Shown piece after piece: positions 26,952 through 35,431 of a stretch of 64,000 bases of DNA. The stretch covers positions 1,456,989 through 1,520,988 of the forward strand of contig MTMF02000009.1 in NCBI GenBank assembly GCA_002011125.2, in the 5' to 3' direction. The notes under the pieces were generated by a model, which saw only the letters and a program-made list of their open reading frames with translations, was not told where the DNA came from and did not search any database. Source of the DNA: Candidatus Hydrothermarchaeum profundi (GTDB lineage: Archaea; Hydrothermarchaeota; Hydrothermarchaeia; Hydrothermarchaeales; Hydrothermarchaeaceae). Position 1 is the first letter of the stretch; every line of letters starts with the position of its first letter. Made by a program: the position numbers and the translations under genes.

Positions 26952-27878
26952 TTAATTTAATAATTCTAATATAAAACTCGCTAGTGTAGTCTTATCGTTA
27001 AGGCTTCTCATAATTATATTTGTTTCATAGCATTCTACACCGAGATTTTCAATAGCCGCTTTTGAATCATCGGAGGAATTTATTATGAATTTGCTTATAA
27101 TGCCGCTATAAACTTTGGCGACTCCGACTGGACTTACTTCGAATCCCATAGCTTCCATAAATTTATCTGCAGGACCAGATACGGGATTAGTACCTATAAT
27201 AGGCGATATTGCTACGCATTTTGCGTTGTTTTTTCTAATAGCTTTTTTTATTCCTTTGATAGATAAAATTGGAAGAATGCTTGAAATAGGATTACTTGGT
27301 CCAATAATTATACCATTAGCATTTGCCAAAGCTTTTAACACAGATGGAAGAGGTCTAGCTTTTCCTATTCCATGGAAGTAAATGCTATTAACCTTTAATT
27401 TTCCTTTGTATCGGATGAGATAAGTATGGAGATTCATTTCTCCAAGCGGAGTTTGTATTATCGTCTGAACCCTATCGTTACTCATCGGGTAAACCTTAGC
27501 CTTTACTCCTAATGCTTTTTTTTGGAGTTCAATCACTCTTGATAGCCTCATGCCTTTTGACAGTAGAACCCCTCGTTGGATATGCGTAGCTCGGTCTCTA
27601 TCCCCTATGTTCAAGATCTCATCGTAACCGAGTTCTTTCAAAGTTTTATGTGTTATAAATGAATCTCCTTTAATGCCGTACCATGTTTCTTCATTGATCT
27701 TATCCGCTAAAGTGTACATAACCGTGTCAACATCTGGGGAGAAATATCCATGTGGCAGCCACTCATCTTCAGCAGTGTTAACAATAACTACAAGTTGATT
27801 TTCTGGGAGTATCTCTTTTAAACCTTGAAGAAGCTTAGGAGTCCCTGTCCCGCCTGAAAGAACTACGAGCATGCTCAT
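26952..27878 (-). CDS. cofD: 2-phospho-L-lactate transferase CofD
   Basis: The 308-residue protein begins VVLSGGTGTPKLLQGLKEIL and has VVIVNTAEDEWLPHGYFSPDVDTVMYTL, then GIIIGPSNPISSILPIL, the diagnostic CofD order. It joins a lactyl- or enolpyruvyl-guanosine donor to the deazaflavin Fo to give F420-0 (or its dehydro form). It overlaps cofE by 4 bases and is followed 5 bases later by the CitG-like gene. Two starts two codons apart are possible (MSML). Confidence 0.95.
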   Translation of the reverse strand: MSMLVVLSGGTGTPKLLQGLKEILPENQLVVIVNTAEDEWLPHGYFSPDVDTVMYTLADKINEETWYGIKGDSFITHKTLKELGYDEILNIGDRDRATHIQRGVLLSKGMRLSRVIELQKKALGVKAKVYPMSNDRVQTIIQTPLGEMNLHTYLIRYKGKLKVNSIYFHGIGKARPLPSVLKALANANGIIIGPSNPISSILPILSIKGIKKAIRKNNAKCVAISPIIGTNPVSGPADKFMEAMGFEVSPVGVAKVYSGIISKFIINSSDDSKAAIENLGVECYETNIIMRSLNDKTTLASFILELLN

Positions 27879-28627
27879 CTCCTGAATATATCAATCCTTT
27901 TATCTCTTAATAAGTCGCTTGCTTTCCCGCTACCGAGAAAATTAAGCCCTTTTATCACTGCACAGGGTATCCCTTCATTTGCCTCTCCAAAAATTAGAGA
28001 AGCAAATGCAGCCAATGCGTCTCCAACCGCAACTCGGGTTACTTCAAGACGGCGGTTGTATAAATCTCTGTGTCCTCTCCTATCCCATAAAACAGTTATT
28101 CCAGACGCACCTATAACAAATCCCACAGTTCCATATCTAAATGGTCTCCCCCATGAATCAACTATTATAACTCCTAATTTCTTTCCCGTTTTTTCTTCAA
28201 GGCTTGTTCTGATCTCATAGGCAGATTCGTCTGGATCTTTTGGTAAAAGCTTCACCATACCGCTACTAACATTACTCTGATCAACACCCCCATTAGCGCA
28301 TATAAACCCCTGTTTAGTTTCAACAATTATAAAATGTTCACCAAACCCGATAATTTCTTTAGATTCCCTCAATACGAGTTCTATAATTCTTGGGTCCTTT
28401 CCAATTTTATTAGATAATTCAAGTGCTTTCTTGGATGGCTGAATATCGTCTAACTTATATAGCCTACCTTCAGCTTTTGAAACTATCTTCTCTGTAATAG
28501 CAATTATATCGCCATTGTCTAGCCTTATTCCACTAGCAGATAATGCATTCAAGATAATTTCAACGATATTGTCTCCAGGGCGTACCTCTGGGATTCCTTC
28601 TAGTCCGATCACTTGAACTTGTTTCAT
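27875..28627 (-). CDS. cofE: Coenzyme F420:L-glutamate ligase CofE
   Basis: The 250-residue protein is the archaeal stand-alone length, without the C-terminal nitroreductase domain of actinobacterial FbiB. It has VRPGDNIVEIILNAL, DIIAITEKIVSKAEGRL, NGGVDQSNV and DSWGRPFRYGTVGFVIGASG. It adds glutamates to F420-0 in a GTP-dependent reaction. It is the first gene of a four-gene overlapping operon (cofE, cofD, CitG-like, DUF447) read from the 90-base gap shared with the methylthiotransferase gene. Confidence 0.95.
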   Translation of the reverse strand: MKQVQVIGLEGIPEVRPGDNIVEIILNALSASGIRLDNGDIIAITEKIVSKAEGRLYKLDDIQPSKKALELSNKIGKDPRIIELVLRESKEIIGFGEHFIIVETKQGFICANGGVDQSNVSSGMVKLLPKDPDESAYEIRTSLEEKTGKKLGVIIVDSWGRPFRYGTVGFVIGASGITVLWDRRGHRDLYNRRLEVTRVAVGDALAAFASLIFGEANEGIPCAVIKGLNFLGSGKASDLLRDKRIDIFRR

Positions 28628-28717
28628 GCGAAAATATTCTATATAAGAGGGTTTAAGCTTTTCTTTATAGACAGAGCTCTCTAAAATAAGAAGAGGAGGC
28701 TCTTGTGGGGTTAAAAG

Positions 28718-29962
28718 ATGAAAGTTTATTTCGAGACGTATGGTTGCACAATGAATAAAAGCGATACTGACTTAGCAATAGGTTTAGTACAGAGGGAGCA
28801 TAAAATAGTTGGAAGTGCTCATGAAGCTGATGCCATTGTGGTAAATTCTTGCGGAGTCATAGAGACTACGGAAAGAAAGATAATAAAGAGATTATATGTT
28901 CTAAAAAAGTCTAATAAAAAAATTATTCTAACTGGATGTCTCCCTAAAATTAATCCTTCAGTAATAAAGAAATCTATGGTAGATGCAGTCGTTCCTCTCA
29001 GGGCGATAAACACTGCTCTGGGGAAATTTAACGGTAGAGAGATAGAGGCTTCTCATAAGAGCGAAATAGATAGGTATTATCTGCCTGTAAGTAGACCTAA
29101 TGGTGTAATCGCAGTTGTGCCGATCTCTGAAGGATGTTTAGGGGAATGCACATACTGCGCTACTAAGAAAGCGAGAGGGAGACTTAAAAGTAGATATCCT
29201 GATTTTATATTGAGAGAAGTTAGGGACTTGATCAAAGAAGGGTACAAAGAAATACAACTTACTGCTCAAGACACAGGTGCTTATGGTTTGGATATTGGAG
29301 TTCGATTACATGATCTCCTAACAAAAATCTGTGGTGTAGGGGGTGATTTTAGGATTAGAATTGGGATGATGAATCCAAAGAATGTAATTGACATACTTGA
29401 TGCCCTTGTAGATGTCTACCAAAATGAAAAAATATATAAATTCATCCATCTTCCATTGCAAAGCGGTGATGATCAGGTTCTTAAAGATATGAAAAGAGGG
29501 TATACTGTCGCTGATTTTATGAATATTGTTGAGGTAATTAAAAGGAAGTTTCCTGAAATGACTTTTTCAACCGACGTTATTGTGGGGTATCCAACAGAGG
29601 ACGAAGAAGCATTTCTAAAGACAAAAAATCTTATAAAACAAATTGAGCCCGACATTTTGAATATAACGAGATTCTCTAAGCGTCCGGCTACTGAGGCAGC
29701 GAAGTTAAAGGATACTCTTGATAGAACCAAAAAAAATAGATCTAGAGAACTAACAAGTTTACATCATGAAATCGGATTAAAGAAGAATAAAAAATACAAA
29801 GGTAGACAATTAGATGTCTTGATAACAGAAAGAGGAAAAAATAACACGTTTTTAGGCAGATCTAATAATTATAAACAGATAGTACTAAAAAATGGTAAAA
29901 TTGGGGAGTTCTACAAGACAAAAATAGTAGACTTTACTTTTACTTATTTGATCGGTAACTAA
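28718..29962 (+). CDS. tRNA N6-threonylcarbamoyladenosine(37) methylthiotransferase (MtaB/CDKAL1 type)
   Basis: The 414-residue protein has the UPF0004 domain with three cluster cysteines (YGCTMN Cys10, SCGV Cys45, TGCLP Cys74) and the radical-SAM motif CLGECTYC (Cys140, 144, 147). A C-terminal TRAM segment (GRQLDVLITERGK) follows. It converts t6A37 to ms2t6A37 in tRNAs reading ANN codons. The t6A substrate is made by KEOPS, whose kae1 and bud32 genes lie 2 kb to the right. It is divergent from the cof operon. Confidence 0.93.
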   Translation: MKVYFETYGCTMNKSDTDLAIGLVQREHKIVGSAHEADAIVVNSCGVIETTERKIIKRLYVLKKSNKKIILTGCLPKINPSVIKKSMVDAVVPLRAINTALGKFNGREIEASHKSEIDRYYLPVSRPNGVIAVVPISEGCLGECTYCATKKARGRLKSRYPDFILREVRDLIKEGYKEIQLTAQDTGAYGLDIGVRLHDLLTKICGVGGDFRIRIGMMNPKNVIDILDALVDVYQNEKIYKFIHLPLQSGDDQVLKDMKRGYTVADFMNIVEVIKRKFPEMTFSTDVIVGYPTEDEEAFLKTKNLIKQIEPDILNITRFSKRPATEAAKLKDTLDRTKKNRSRELTSLHHEIGLKKNKKYKGRQLDVLITERGKNNTFLGRSNNYKQIVLKNGKIGEFYKTKIVDFTFTYLIGN

Positions 29963-30093
29963 ACATAACGCGATTTTTATGCATAATTCATTAAAAAAGT
30001 GAAGAATTTCGAAATAATTGGCGGAAAGATGGAAAAACACAACATGGAAGAAATATCGGGATACTCTGCGGATAAAAAGACGGAGGTGATATT

Positions 30094-30282
30094 ATGGTTA
30101 GACCGGTAGTAGATACAGAACTTTGTACAGGGTGCGGAACTTGCGAGTCTCTCTGCCCTGATGTATTTGAGGTTGGAGACGACGACAAATCCCATGTTAT
30201 AAATGAGGAAGGATGTAACGGTTGTGATTGCCAGGAAGCTGTCGACTCCTGCCCTGAGGGTGCTATTAGTTTAGTTGAGTGA
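30094..30282 (+). CDS. Small ferredoxin, [4Fe-4S] type
   Basis: The 62-residue protein has CTGCGTCESLC (Cys11, 14, 17, 21) and a late SCPEGAI (Cys53), the layout of a single-cluster ferredoxin, with Cys21 possibly forming a disulfide. It also has an unusual GCNGCDC cluster (Cys41, 44, 46) whose spacing does not match the classical second CxxCxxCxxxCP. Start ATG follows GGAGGTGAT. A TATA-like tttttatgcata lies upstream and a terminator hairpin follows, so it is probably monocistronic. It would act as a cytoplasmic electron carrier. Confidence 0.88.
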   Translation: MVRPVVDTELCTGCGTCESLCPDVFEVGDDDKSHVINEEGCNGCDCQEAVDSCPEGAISLVE

Positions 30283-30308
30283 GAGGACTCAAAGTGAGAG
30301 GAGGATTT

Positions 30309-30355
30309 GAGAGAGGGGACGAGCCTTAACTCTGAGGCTCGCCAAATCTCTCTTT
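30309..30355 (+). terminator. Terminator-like hairpin after the ferredoxin gene
   Basis: CGAGCCT (30320-30326) pairs perfectly with AGGCTCG (30335-30341) around an 8-base loop. An outer GAGAG/CTCTC pairing extends the stem, and TTTT follows. It lies 38 bases after the ferredoxin stop and covers the end of the convergent DUF2299 gene. Confidence 0.6.
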
Positions 30356-30802
30356 TAGGATTAAATATAGATAAAGGCGTGTTTTTAGATTGATATTTAA
30401 CCCCCTATATAAGTTATTTTTTGTTAATCCGTCAAAATAAATAGGATATGTGAATATAACATTACTTAATATTCCTTTTTCATCAAATTTGAATTCAAAT
30501 TGATTTTCTTTAAATATAAACTCTTTCCTAAGCTCATCTAGGAACTTTTCGCGTGCATTTTTTTCCATATTTTTGAGCCTTTCTTTAAAGTATGAAGTTA
30601 TAATTATTGGGTCGACAATTAATAATAAATCCCCGATTTGCTTCGGTTGCACAATATGCTGCCTTGTTTGTTTTCCAATTGGGTAATCTATCTTAAAATT
30701 AAAGGTTGCATTTTTATCCTCAATTTTTTCAATTGAATGGCCGTTTTCAGTTATCCACTTATATACAATTTCTTTTGCTTCTTCAGCATCTTTTATTTCC
30801 AT
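30326..30802 (-). CDS. DUF2299 family protein
   Basis: The 158-residue soluble protein resembles archaeal DUF2299: ITENGHSIEKIEDKNATFNFKIDYP, DLLLIVDPIIITSYFKERLKNM and a C-terminal YRGLNINLKTRLYLYLILKERFG. Function is unknown in the family. Start ATG is supported by GAGGTGATG upstream, and an AT-rich TATA-like region follows near 30832-30846. It is convergent with the ferredoxin gene. Confidence 0.7.
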   Translation of the reverse strand: MEIKDAEEAKEIVYKWITENGHSIEKIEDKNATFNFKIDYPIGKQTRQHIVQPKQIGDLLLIVDPIIITSYFKERLKNMEKNAREKFLDELRKEFIFKENQFEFKFDEKGILSNVIFTYPIYFDGLTKNNLYRGLNINLKTRLYLYLILKERFGEPQS

Positions 30803-30847
30803 TTTTACATCACCTCAATAGCATTAAAAGTAAATTATATAATATAA

Positions 30848-30935
30848 AGGCAAAGGCAGGAAGGCTTAAAAAAATTTTTAGTAGGAGGCTATCTGCAGAA
30901 GGAAAGAGGTGGATGAACTTATCCTGCCTTTGCCT
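30848..30935. repeat. 14-bp perfect inverted repeat, candidate structured RNA or small element
   Basis: AGGCAAAGGCAGGA (30848-30861) is the exact reverse complement of TCCTGCCTTTGCCT (30922-30935), 60 bases apart. The flanks are very AT-rich, so the G+C-rich stem stands out. Transcribed from either strand it would close an 88-nt hairpin with a 60-nt internal region. No target-site duplication is visible at the ends, which argues against a MITE. No known RNA family is recognised. Confidence 0.5.
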
Positions 30936-30948
30936 ATCTGTAATTTAA

Positions 30949-31135
30949 TTAAACTCTAAATATAAAAACCTTTTGAATAATTATCCAAACTATTAGCGAT
31001 ATTAAAAAAATTAATTAGAACTATTTTTGAATATTTTTTCATAATCATTAAAAAAAATTAGACAAAAATATAGAAAGTATATCTATATGGCGGGTTGATG
31101 GATAATAGATCATTTATCTCCTCATAGAAGTATAA
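30949..31135. other. AT-rich intergenic stretch with no recognised feature
   Basis: Together with the inverted repeat and the terminator, this completes the roughly 400-base gap between DUF2299 and the 38-residue gene. It is strongly AT-rich with several A- and T-runs. No ORF with a ribosome-binding site, no tRNA and no repeat array were seen. Confidence 0.5.
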
Positions 31136-31184
31136 TAAAAAAATGAGGCAGGGGAACCTTACATATCCATTAGGTTTTCCCCTT
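31136..31184 (-). terminator. Terminator-like hairpin for the 38-residue gene
   Basis: AGGGGAACCT (31150-31159) pairs with AGGTTTTCCCCT (31172-31183), with a 2-base bulge and a 12-base loop. On the minus strand the hairpin is followed closely by a run of seven T. It lies just past the stop of the small minus-strand gene ending at 31200. Confidence 0.6.
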
Positions 31185-31199
31185 TATTTTTAGTGGGAT

Positions 31200-31316
31200 T
31201 TAAAGTTTCTTTAACAGTTCATCCACACTTGGAAGTCCATTAAGCTCGTCTTCATTCATTTCTTCTTTATATGCAGATAGGTCCATTGCAATATCTTTTG
31301 CAGATTTCTCAGCCAT
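31200..31316 (-). CDS. 38-residue small protein with its own transcription signals
   Basis: The ORF-track entry 31200..31502 runs through the tRNA-Gly gene and cannot be the real reading. The supported start is the internal ATG at 31316, preceded by GAGGTGA (spacing 7). It gives MAEKSAKDIAMDLSAYKEEM... ending VDELLKKL, a highly charged helical peptide. A TATA box (TTTATATA, 31367-31374) and a downstream hairpin with a T-run frame it as an independent unit. The family is not recognised. Confidence 0.55.
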   Translation of the reverse strand: MAEKSAKDIAMDLSAYKEEMNEDELNGLPSVDELLKKL

Positions 31317-31366
31317 TAATTCCTCACCTCTTTCCACTAAATACAAACTGACATTAGAAGTTCCCA

Positions 31367-31374
31367 TATATAAA
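31367..31374 (-). promoter_or_regulatory. TATA box of the 38-residue gene
   Basis: TTTATATA on the minus strand, preceded by an A-rich stretch, lies about 50 bases upstream of the ATG at 31316. Initiation about 25 bases downstream would leave a leader of about 25-30 bases that contains the GAGGTGA ribosome-binding site. Confidence 0.5.
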
Positions 31375-31421
31375 TTTAATTGTAAAAAAAATTCAATAGG
31401 ACTGCTACATTGTATCATGAG

Positions 31422-31516
31422 TGCGGCCACCGGGATTCGAACCCGGGTAGCTAGCTTTTTCCAGCCTTTAGCAAGGCTATGGGAAGCTAGTGTCTTAACC
31501 ACTGGACCATGGCCGC
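31422..31516 (-). tRNA. tRNA-Gly (CCC) with a 23-nt intron at 37/38
   Basis: The acceptor stem GCGGCCA/TGGCCGC is perfect, discriminator A, and no CCA is encoded. The T arm is GGGTTCGAATCCC. The anticodon stem CTAGC/GCTAG flanks 30 bases. A canonical bulge-helix-bulge is visible: a 3-base bulge CAT, central helix TTCC/GGAA, 3-base bulge AAA, and an intron hairpin AGCCTT-GCTA-AAGGCT. Splicing at CA|T and AA|A leaves the loop TTCCCAA with anticodon CCC. The mature tRNA is 72 nt before CCA addition. Confidence 0.93.
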
Positions 31517-31556
31517 ATACTATTCAACTATTATAATTGTGGCTTATTAAAATTTT

Positions 31557-33154
<1,598 letters not shown>

Positions 33155-33171
33155 CTACAGGGGCGGTAAAT

Positions 33172-33327
33172 TCATTTTTTCTTCCAGATGGTATAACCAC
33201 AGGAACCACATGCATAGCGATCCTTATGTTCAGCCATGAATACCCCATCCCCACACCGCGGGCATGACTTTTTCTTCCGGATAATCTTATTATCTTTTAT
33301 TTCATATAGCTTCCATTTTTGTGACAT
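33172..33327 (-). CDS. rps27ae: 30S ribosomal protein S27ae
   Basis: This 51-residue protein is missing from the ORF track because of its length. It reads [20 protein letters not shown], then [28 protein letters not shown]. The four zinc ligands are in two CxxC pairs and the basic N-terminus is typical of archaeal S27ae. It lies 24 bases after the S24e stop and 23 bases before kae1, the usual archaeal order. Confidence 0.95.
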   Translation of the reverse strand: MSQKWKLYEIKDNKIIRKKKSCPRCGDGVFMAEHKDRYACGSCGYTIWKKK

Positions 33328-33351
33328 TTTCTGACCTTCCTGAAAATCTTT

Positions 33352-33693
33352 TTAAGCCTCCTCTTTTACAGTTTTTTCTAAATTCTTTGTATCGCTCTCC
33401 TTTTCTTTCTCTTCCTCTGCGATAAAATTCTTCTTCAATATGTGTTCGGGCTCGATTTCTAAGGCTTTTTCCTTGCTTTCGTATATTTTTACAAAACCTA
33501 CTGATTCTCTAGCTCCAAAGAGGGATTTAAATGAGTCAACGACTACTGTGCCTTTTTTAGCTGTCATTAAAGCTTCTATTTTCTCTCTTACTTCTTTTCT
33601 GGTTGGGGTAGCGCCATTATGGTAGATCCTCACCCGTAGCTCTTTCCTATACAGTAAGGGATTATCTTTTTCTTCTAGAATCTCTATCTTCAT
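33352..33693 (-). CDS. rps24e: 30S ribosomal protein S24e
   Basis: The product is about 113 residues. The track start at 33717 adds eight residues; the family N-terminus MKIEILEEKDNPLLYRKEL favours ATG at 33693, which also gives a 4-base ATGA overlap with the preceding stop. The conserved PTRKEVREKIEALM and VVVDSFKSLFGARESVGFVKIYES are present. The C-terminal tail is rich in Lys and Glu. Confidence 0.93.
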   Translation of the reverse strand: MKIEILEEKDNPLLYRKELRVRIYHNGATPTRKEVREKIEALMTAKKGTVVVDSFKSLFGARESVGFVKIYESKEKALEIEPEHILKKNFIAEEEKEKESDTKNLEKTVKEEA

Positions 33694-34223
33694 TTGGTAT
33701 CCTCCGGAAGCTTCCATTTTTCTCTATCCCACATTAGTTTTATTATGCTACCAGCATCAAATTTTGCATCCTCTGTTACCCTTACCATCACAATCCCCTC
33801 ATCTGGCTGGCCATATAAAATTACAGAATCCCAGTCAGCTTCTACGATGCATGGCAATACGGCTAGGTCCTCCTCACCGTCTACGATGATGAGAGTACCC
33901 TCTCTCTCCAATCCTTTATGGATTTTATCCCATAAATCCCTACTTATCATTCCCGGAGGGTTTTTTGCTTGTAATGCATGTTTCTTGATGTCGAATTTCT
34001 CTTTTATATCTCTCTTGGTCTTAAGATCTACTACGGCTAGATAAGGCTTTACACCTACAGCTAATACATTTTTAAGGGTAGTGTCTCCAACCACAATTAC
34101 TTTCTCGCCTTTTAATTCCTTTTTTATCTCTTCGGCAGGTTTAAGACCCTCCCCCCGATAGATTTTTCCAAAGGGCTTTTTTAATAGGCCTCGGACCTCT
34201 TCAGGTAATATAAGATCTTTCAT
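33690..34223 (-). CDS. GTP-dependent dephospho-CoA kinase (DUF359)
   Basis: The 177-residue protein matches archaeal DUF359: LILPEEVRGLLKKPFGKIYRG, VIVVGDTTLKNVLAVG, LAVVDLKTKR and IIVDGEEDLAVLPCIVEA. Members phosphorylate dephospho-CoA with GTP, the last step of archaeal coenzyme A synthesis. It overlaps S24e and spt4 by 4 bases each, so it is co-translated with the ribosome and polymerase genes. Confidence 0.9.
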   Translation of the reverse strand: MKDLILPEEVRGLLKKPFGKIYRGEGLKPAEEIKKELKGEKVIVVGDTTLKNVLAVGVKPYLAVVDLKTKRDIKEKFDIKKHALQAKNPPGMISRDLWDKIHKGLEREGTLIIVDGEEDLAVLPCIVEADWDSVILYGQPDEGIVMVRVTEDAKFDAGSIIKLMWDREKWKLPEDTK

Positions 34224-34405
34224 CCTTTTACCCTCAACGCATATTTACCTTTAACTTTAATATCCAACTTTTCAGCGATTAGAGAATTTTCAGGGTCTAT
34301 AACACTCACGTAGCCCATCCAGTCAGCTGAAGTTGCGACCTTGCATATTGGGCATATATCAAGATTTGTTATCATCTTGCATTCTTTACAAGCTTTCTCT
34401 TTCAT
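34220..34405 (-). CDS. spt4: Transcription elongation factor Spt4 (RNA polymerase subunit E'')
   Basis: The 61-residue zinc protein has KACKECKMI and DICPICKV, the two CxxC pairs of Spt4, and DWMGYVSVIDPENSLIAEKL. It pairs with Spt5/NusG to increase polymerase processivity. It starts immediately after the rpo7 stop and overlaps the dephospho-CoA kinase by 4 bases. Confidence 0.94.
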   Translation of the reverse strand: MKEKACKECKMITNLDICPICKVATSADWMGYVSVIDPENSLIAEKLDIKVKGKYALRVKG

Positions 34406-35029
34406 TTATTTTTCCTCTTTAGCAGCTTTTTTATCTTTCATTGCGCCTTCTTTACTTTTCTTTTCTTCTTCTAGCCATTCAAATTTACCTAAACCAGGTT
34501 GTCGCATTGTAAGATTTATTTTACTCTCTTTTTCTTTTTCTGAACTCAGGCTTATGGCGACTACACGGGCTCTAACTTTGTCACCTACTTGAAGTACTCT
34601 ATTTGTTTCTTTACCGATCAATGCTTCTCTCTTTTTGTCATATATTATGAAGTCGTCTGTTATTTGAGATACGTGAATTAATCCATCCAGCGACCCAAAT
34701 CTGACAAAAGCTCCGAATTCTACTATTTCTACTACTTCTCCGTCTAGTATCTCATGAAGTTCTGGCTTAAAGACCAAGGCTTCGAACTTAGTATTGTGAA
34801 AAGCGGCTCCATCTCCGGGAATAACGCTGCCATCATCTATCTCTTTAATATCGGTTATAGCCAGTACGGCTCCTAAGTCTTTATCAATTTTACCTTCGTA
34901 TCCTCCTTCTCTACGTCCTTTGTAGCTATAACCCACTTTTAGAATATTATCAATCACGTCACCTAAGGGCTTTCCAAACATTTCTGGCGGTACTCTCACC
35001 AGATCCTCTAAGACCACTAATTTGAATAT
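34406..35029 (-). CDS. rpo7: DNA-directed RNA polymerase subunit Rpo7 (RpoE1), probable ATA start
   Basis: The track start (GTG 35017) lies 18 bases after the Shine-Dalgarno sequence AGGAGGT, too far for normal use. Reading from ATA at 35029 (spacing 6) gives MFKLVVLEDLVRVPPEMFG, which aligns exactly with the family N-terminus MYKKVVLED. An in-frame TAA lies 5 codons further up, and no NTG codon occurs between them. The 207-residue product has the tip and S1/OB domains (EIVEFGAFVRFGSLDGLIHVSQI). A charged 40-residue C-terminal tail is an extension. It forms the polymerase stalk with Rpo4. Confidence 0.9.
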   Translation of the reverse strand: MFKLVVLEDLVRVPPEMFGKPLGDVIDNILKVGYSYKGRREGGYEGKIDKDLGAVLAITDIKEIDDGSVIPGDGAAFHNTKFEALVFKPELHEILDGEVVEIVEFGAFVRFGSLDGLIHVSQITDDFIIYDKKREALIGKETNRVLQVGDKVRARVVAISLSSEKEKESKINLTMRQPGLGKFEWLEEEKKSKEGAMKDKKAAKEEK

Positions 35030-35041
35030 GGTGATACCTCC

Positions 35042-35431
35042 TTATTTCAAATATCCTTCAATGGTTAAGTATTTTTTTTGCCTTAAATAAATGATAGGTG
35101 CCCCCTTTTTTCTTATCTTCTCCTTTAAAACCTTATCGTTTGTACAAATAATAGTATCTCTTGATGCAAGATTTAGTAGGATATCGTCGGGATTTCCTTT
35201 TATATCAAGTAATTTCATTTTTTTTACCTCATGTAATGCAGCTCGTGCATATTGGGCACTAGTTCCCTTCTTTTTTGAGAGTTTTTCTAGTTCTTCAATA
35301 ACTCCTTTCAAGGTGTATACTTCGTATTTAACATCCAAGATTCTTTCAATCTCAGAACGAATATCAACGCCAAATTGAAACTGAGATAGAATAAAGTTCG
35401 TATCTAATATTACTTTATATGATTGTTCCGT
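35042..35431 (-). CDS. PIN-domain protein (Fcf1/Utp24-like), probable ACG start
   Basis: The track start (TTG 35338) removes the active-site N-terminus. The upstream frame reads [18 protein letters not shown], then [14 protein letters not shown]. The ILDTNF motif with its catalytic Asp is essential for PIN nucleases. No ATG, GTG or TTG is present between the in-frame TAG and that TTG. ACG at 35431 is the best candidate, about 10 bases after GGTGGAGG. The 129-residue product has SQFQFGVDI and [23 protein letters not shown], as in archaeal proteins related to eukaryotic Fcf1. A role in rRNA processing is inferred. It overlaps aIF2 gamma by 17 bases. Confidence 0.82.
   Translation of the reverse strand, partial: TEQSYKVILDTNFILSQFQFGVDIRSEIERILDVKYEVYTLKGVIEELEKLSKKKGTSAQYARAALHEVKKMKLLDIKGNPDDILLNLASRDTIICTNDKVLKEKIRKKGAPIIYLRQKKYLTIEGYLK

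Noticed and set aside
30029-30109. 26-residue upstream ORF overlapping the ferredoxin start
   Set aside because: A possible leader peptide, but there is no good ribosome-binding site, no regulatory codon run and no attenuator hairpin before the ferredoxin gene.
30706-30948. 80-residue plus-strand ORF
   Set aside because: It lies antisense to DUF2299 and runs across the inverted repeat, without a ribosome-binding site or recognisable protein pattern.
31200-31502. 100-residue ORF in the track
   Set aside because: Its 5' two thirds are the tRNA-Gly gene and promoter; only the last 38 codons have a ribosome-binding site and are reported separately.
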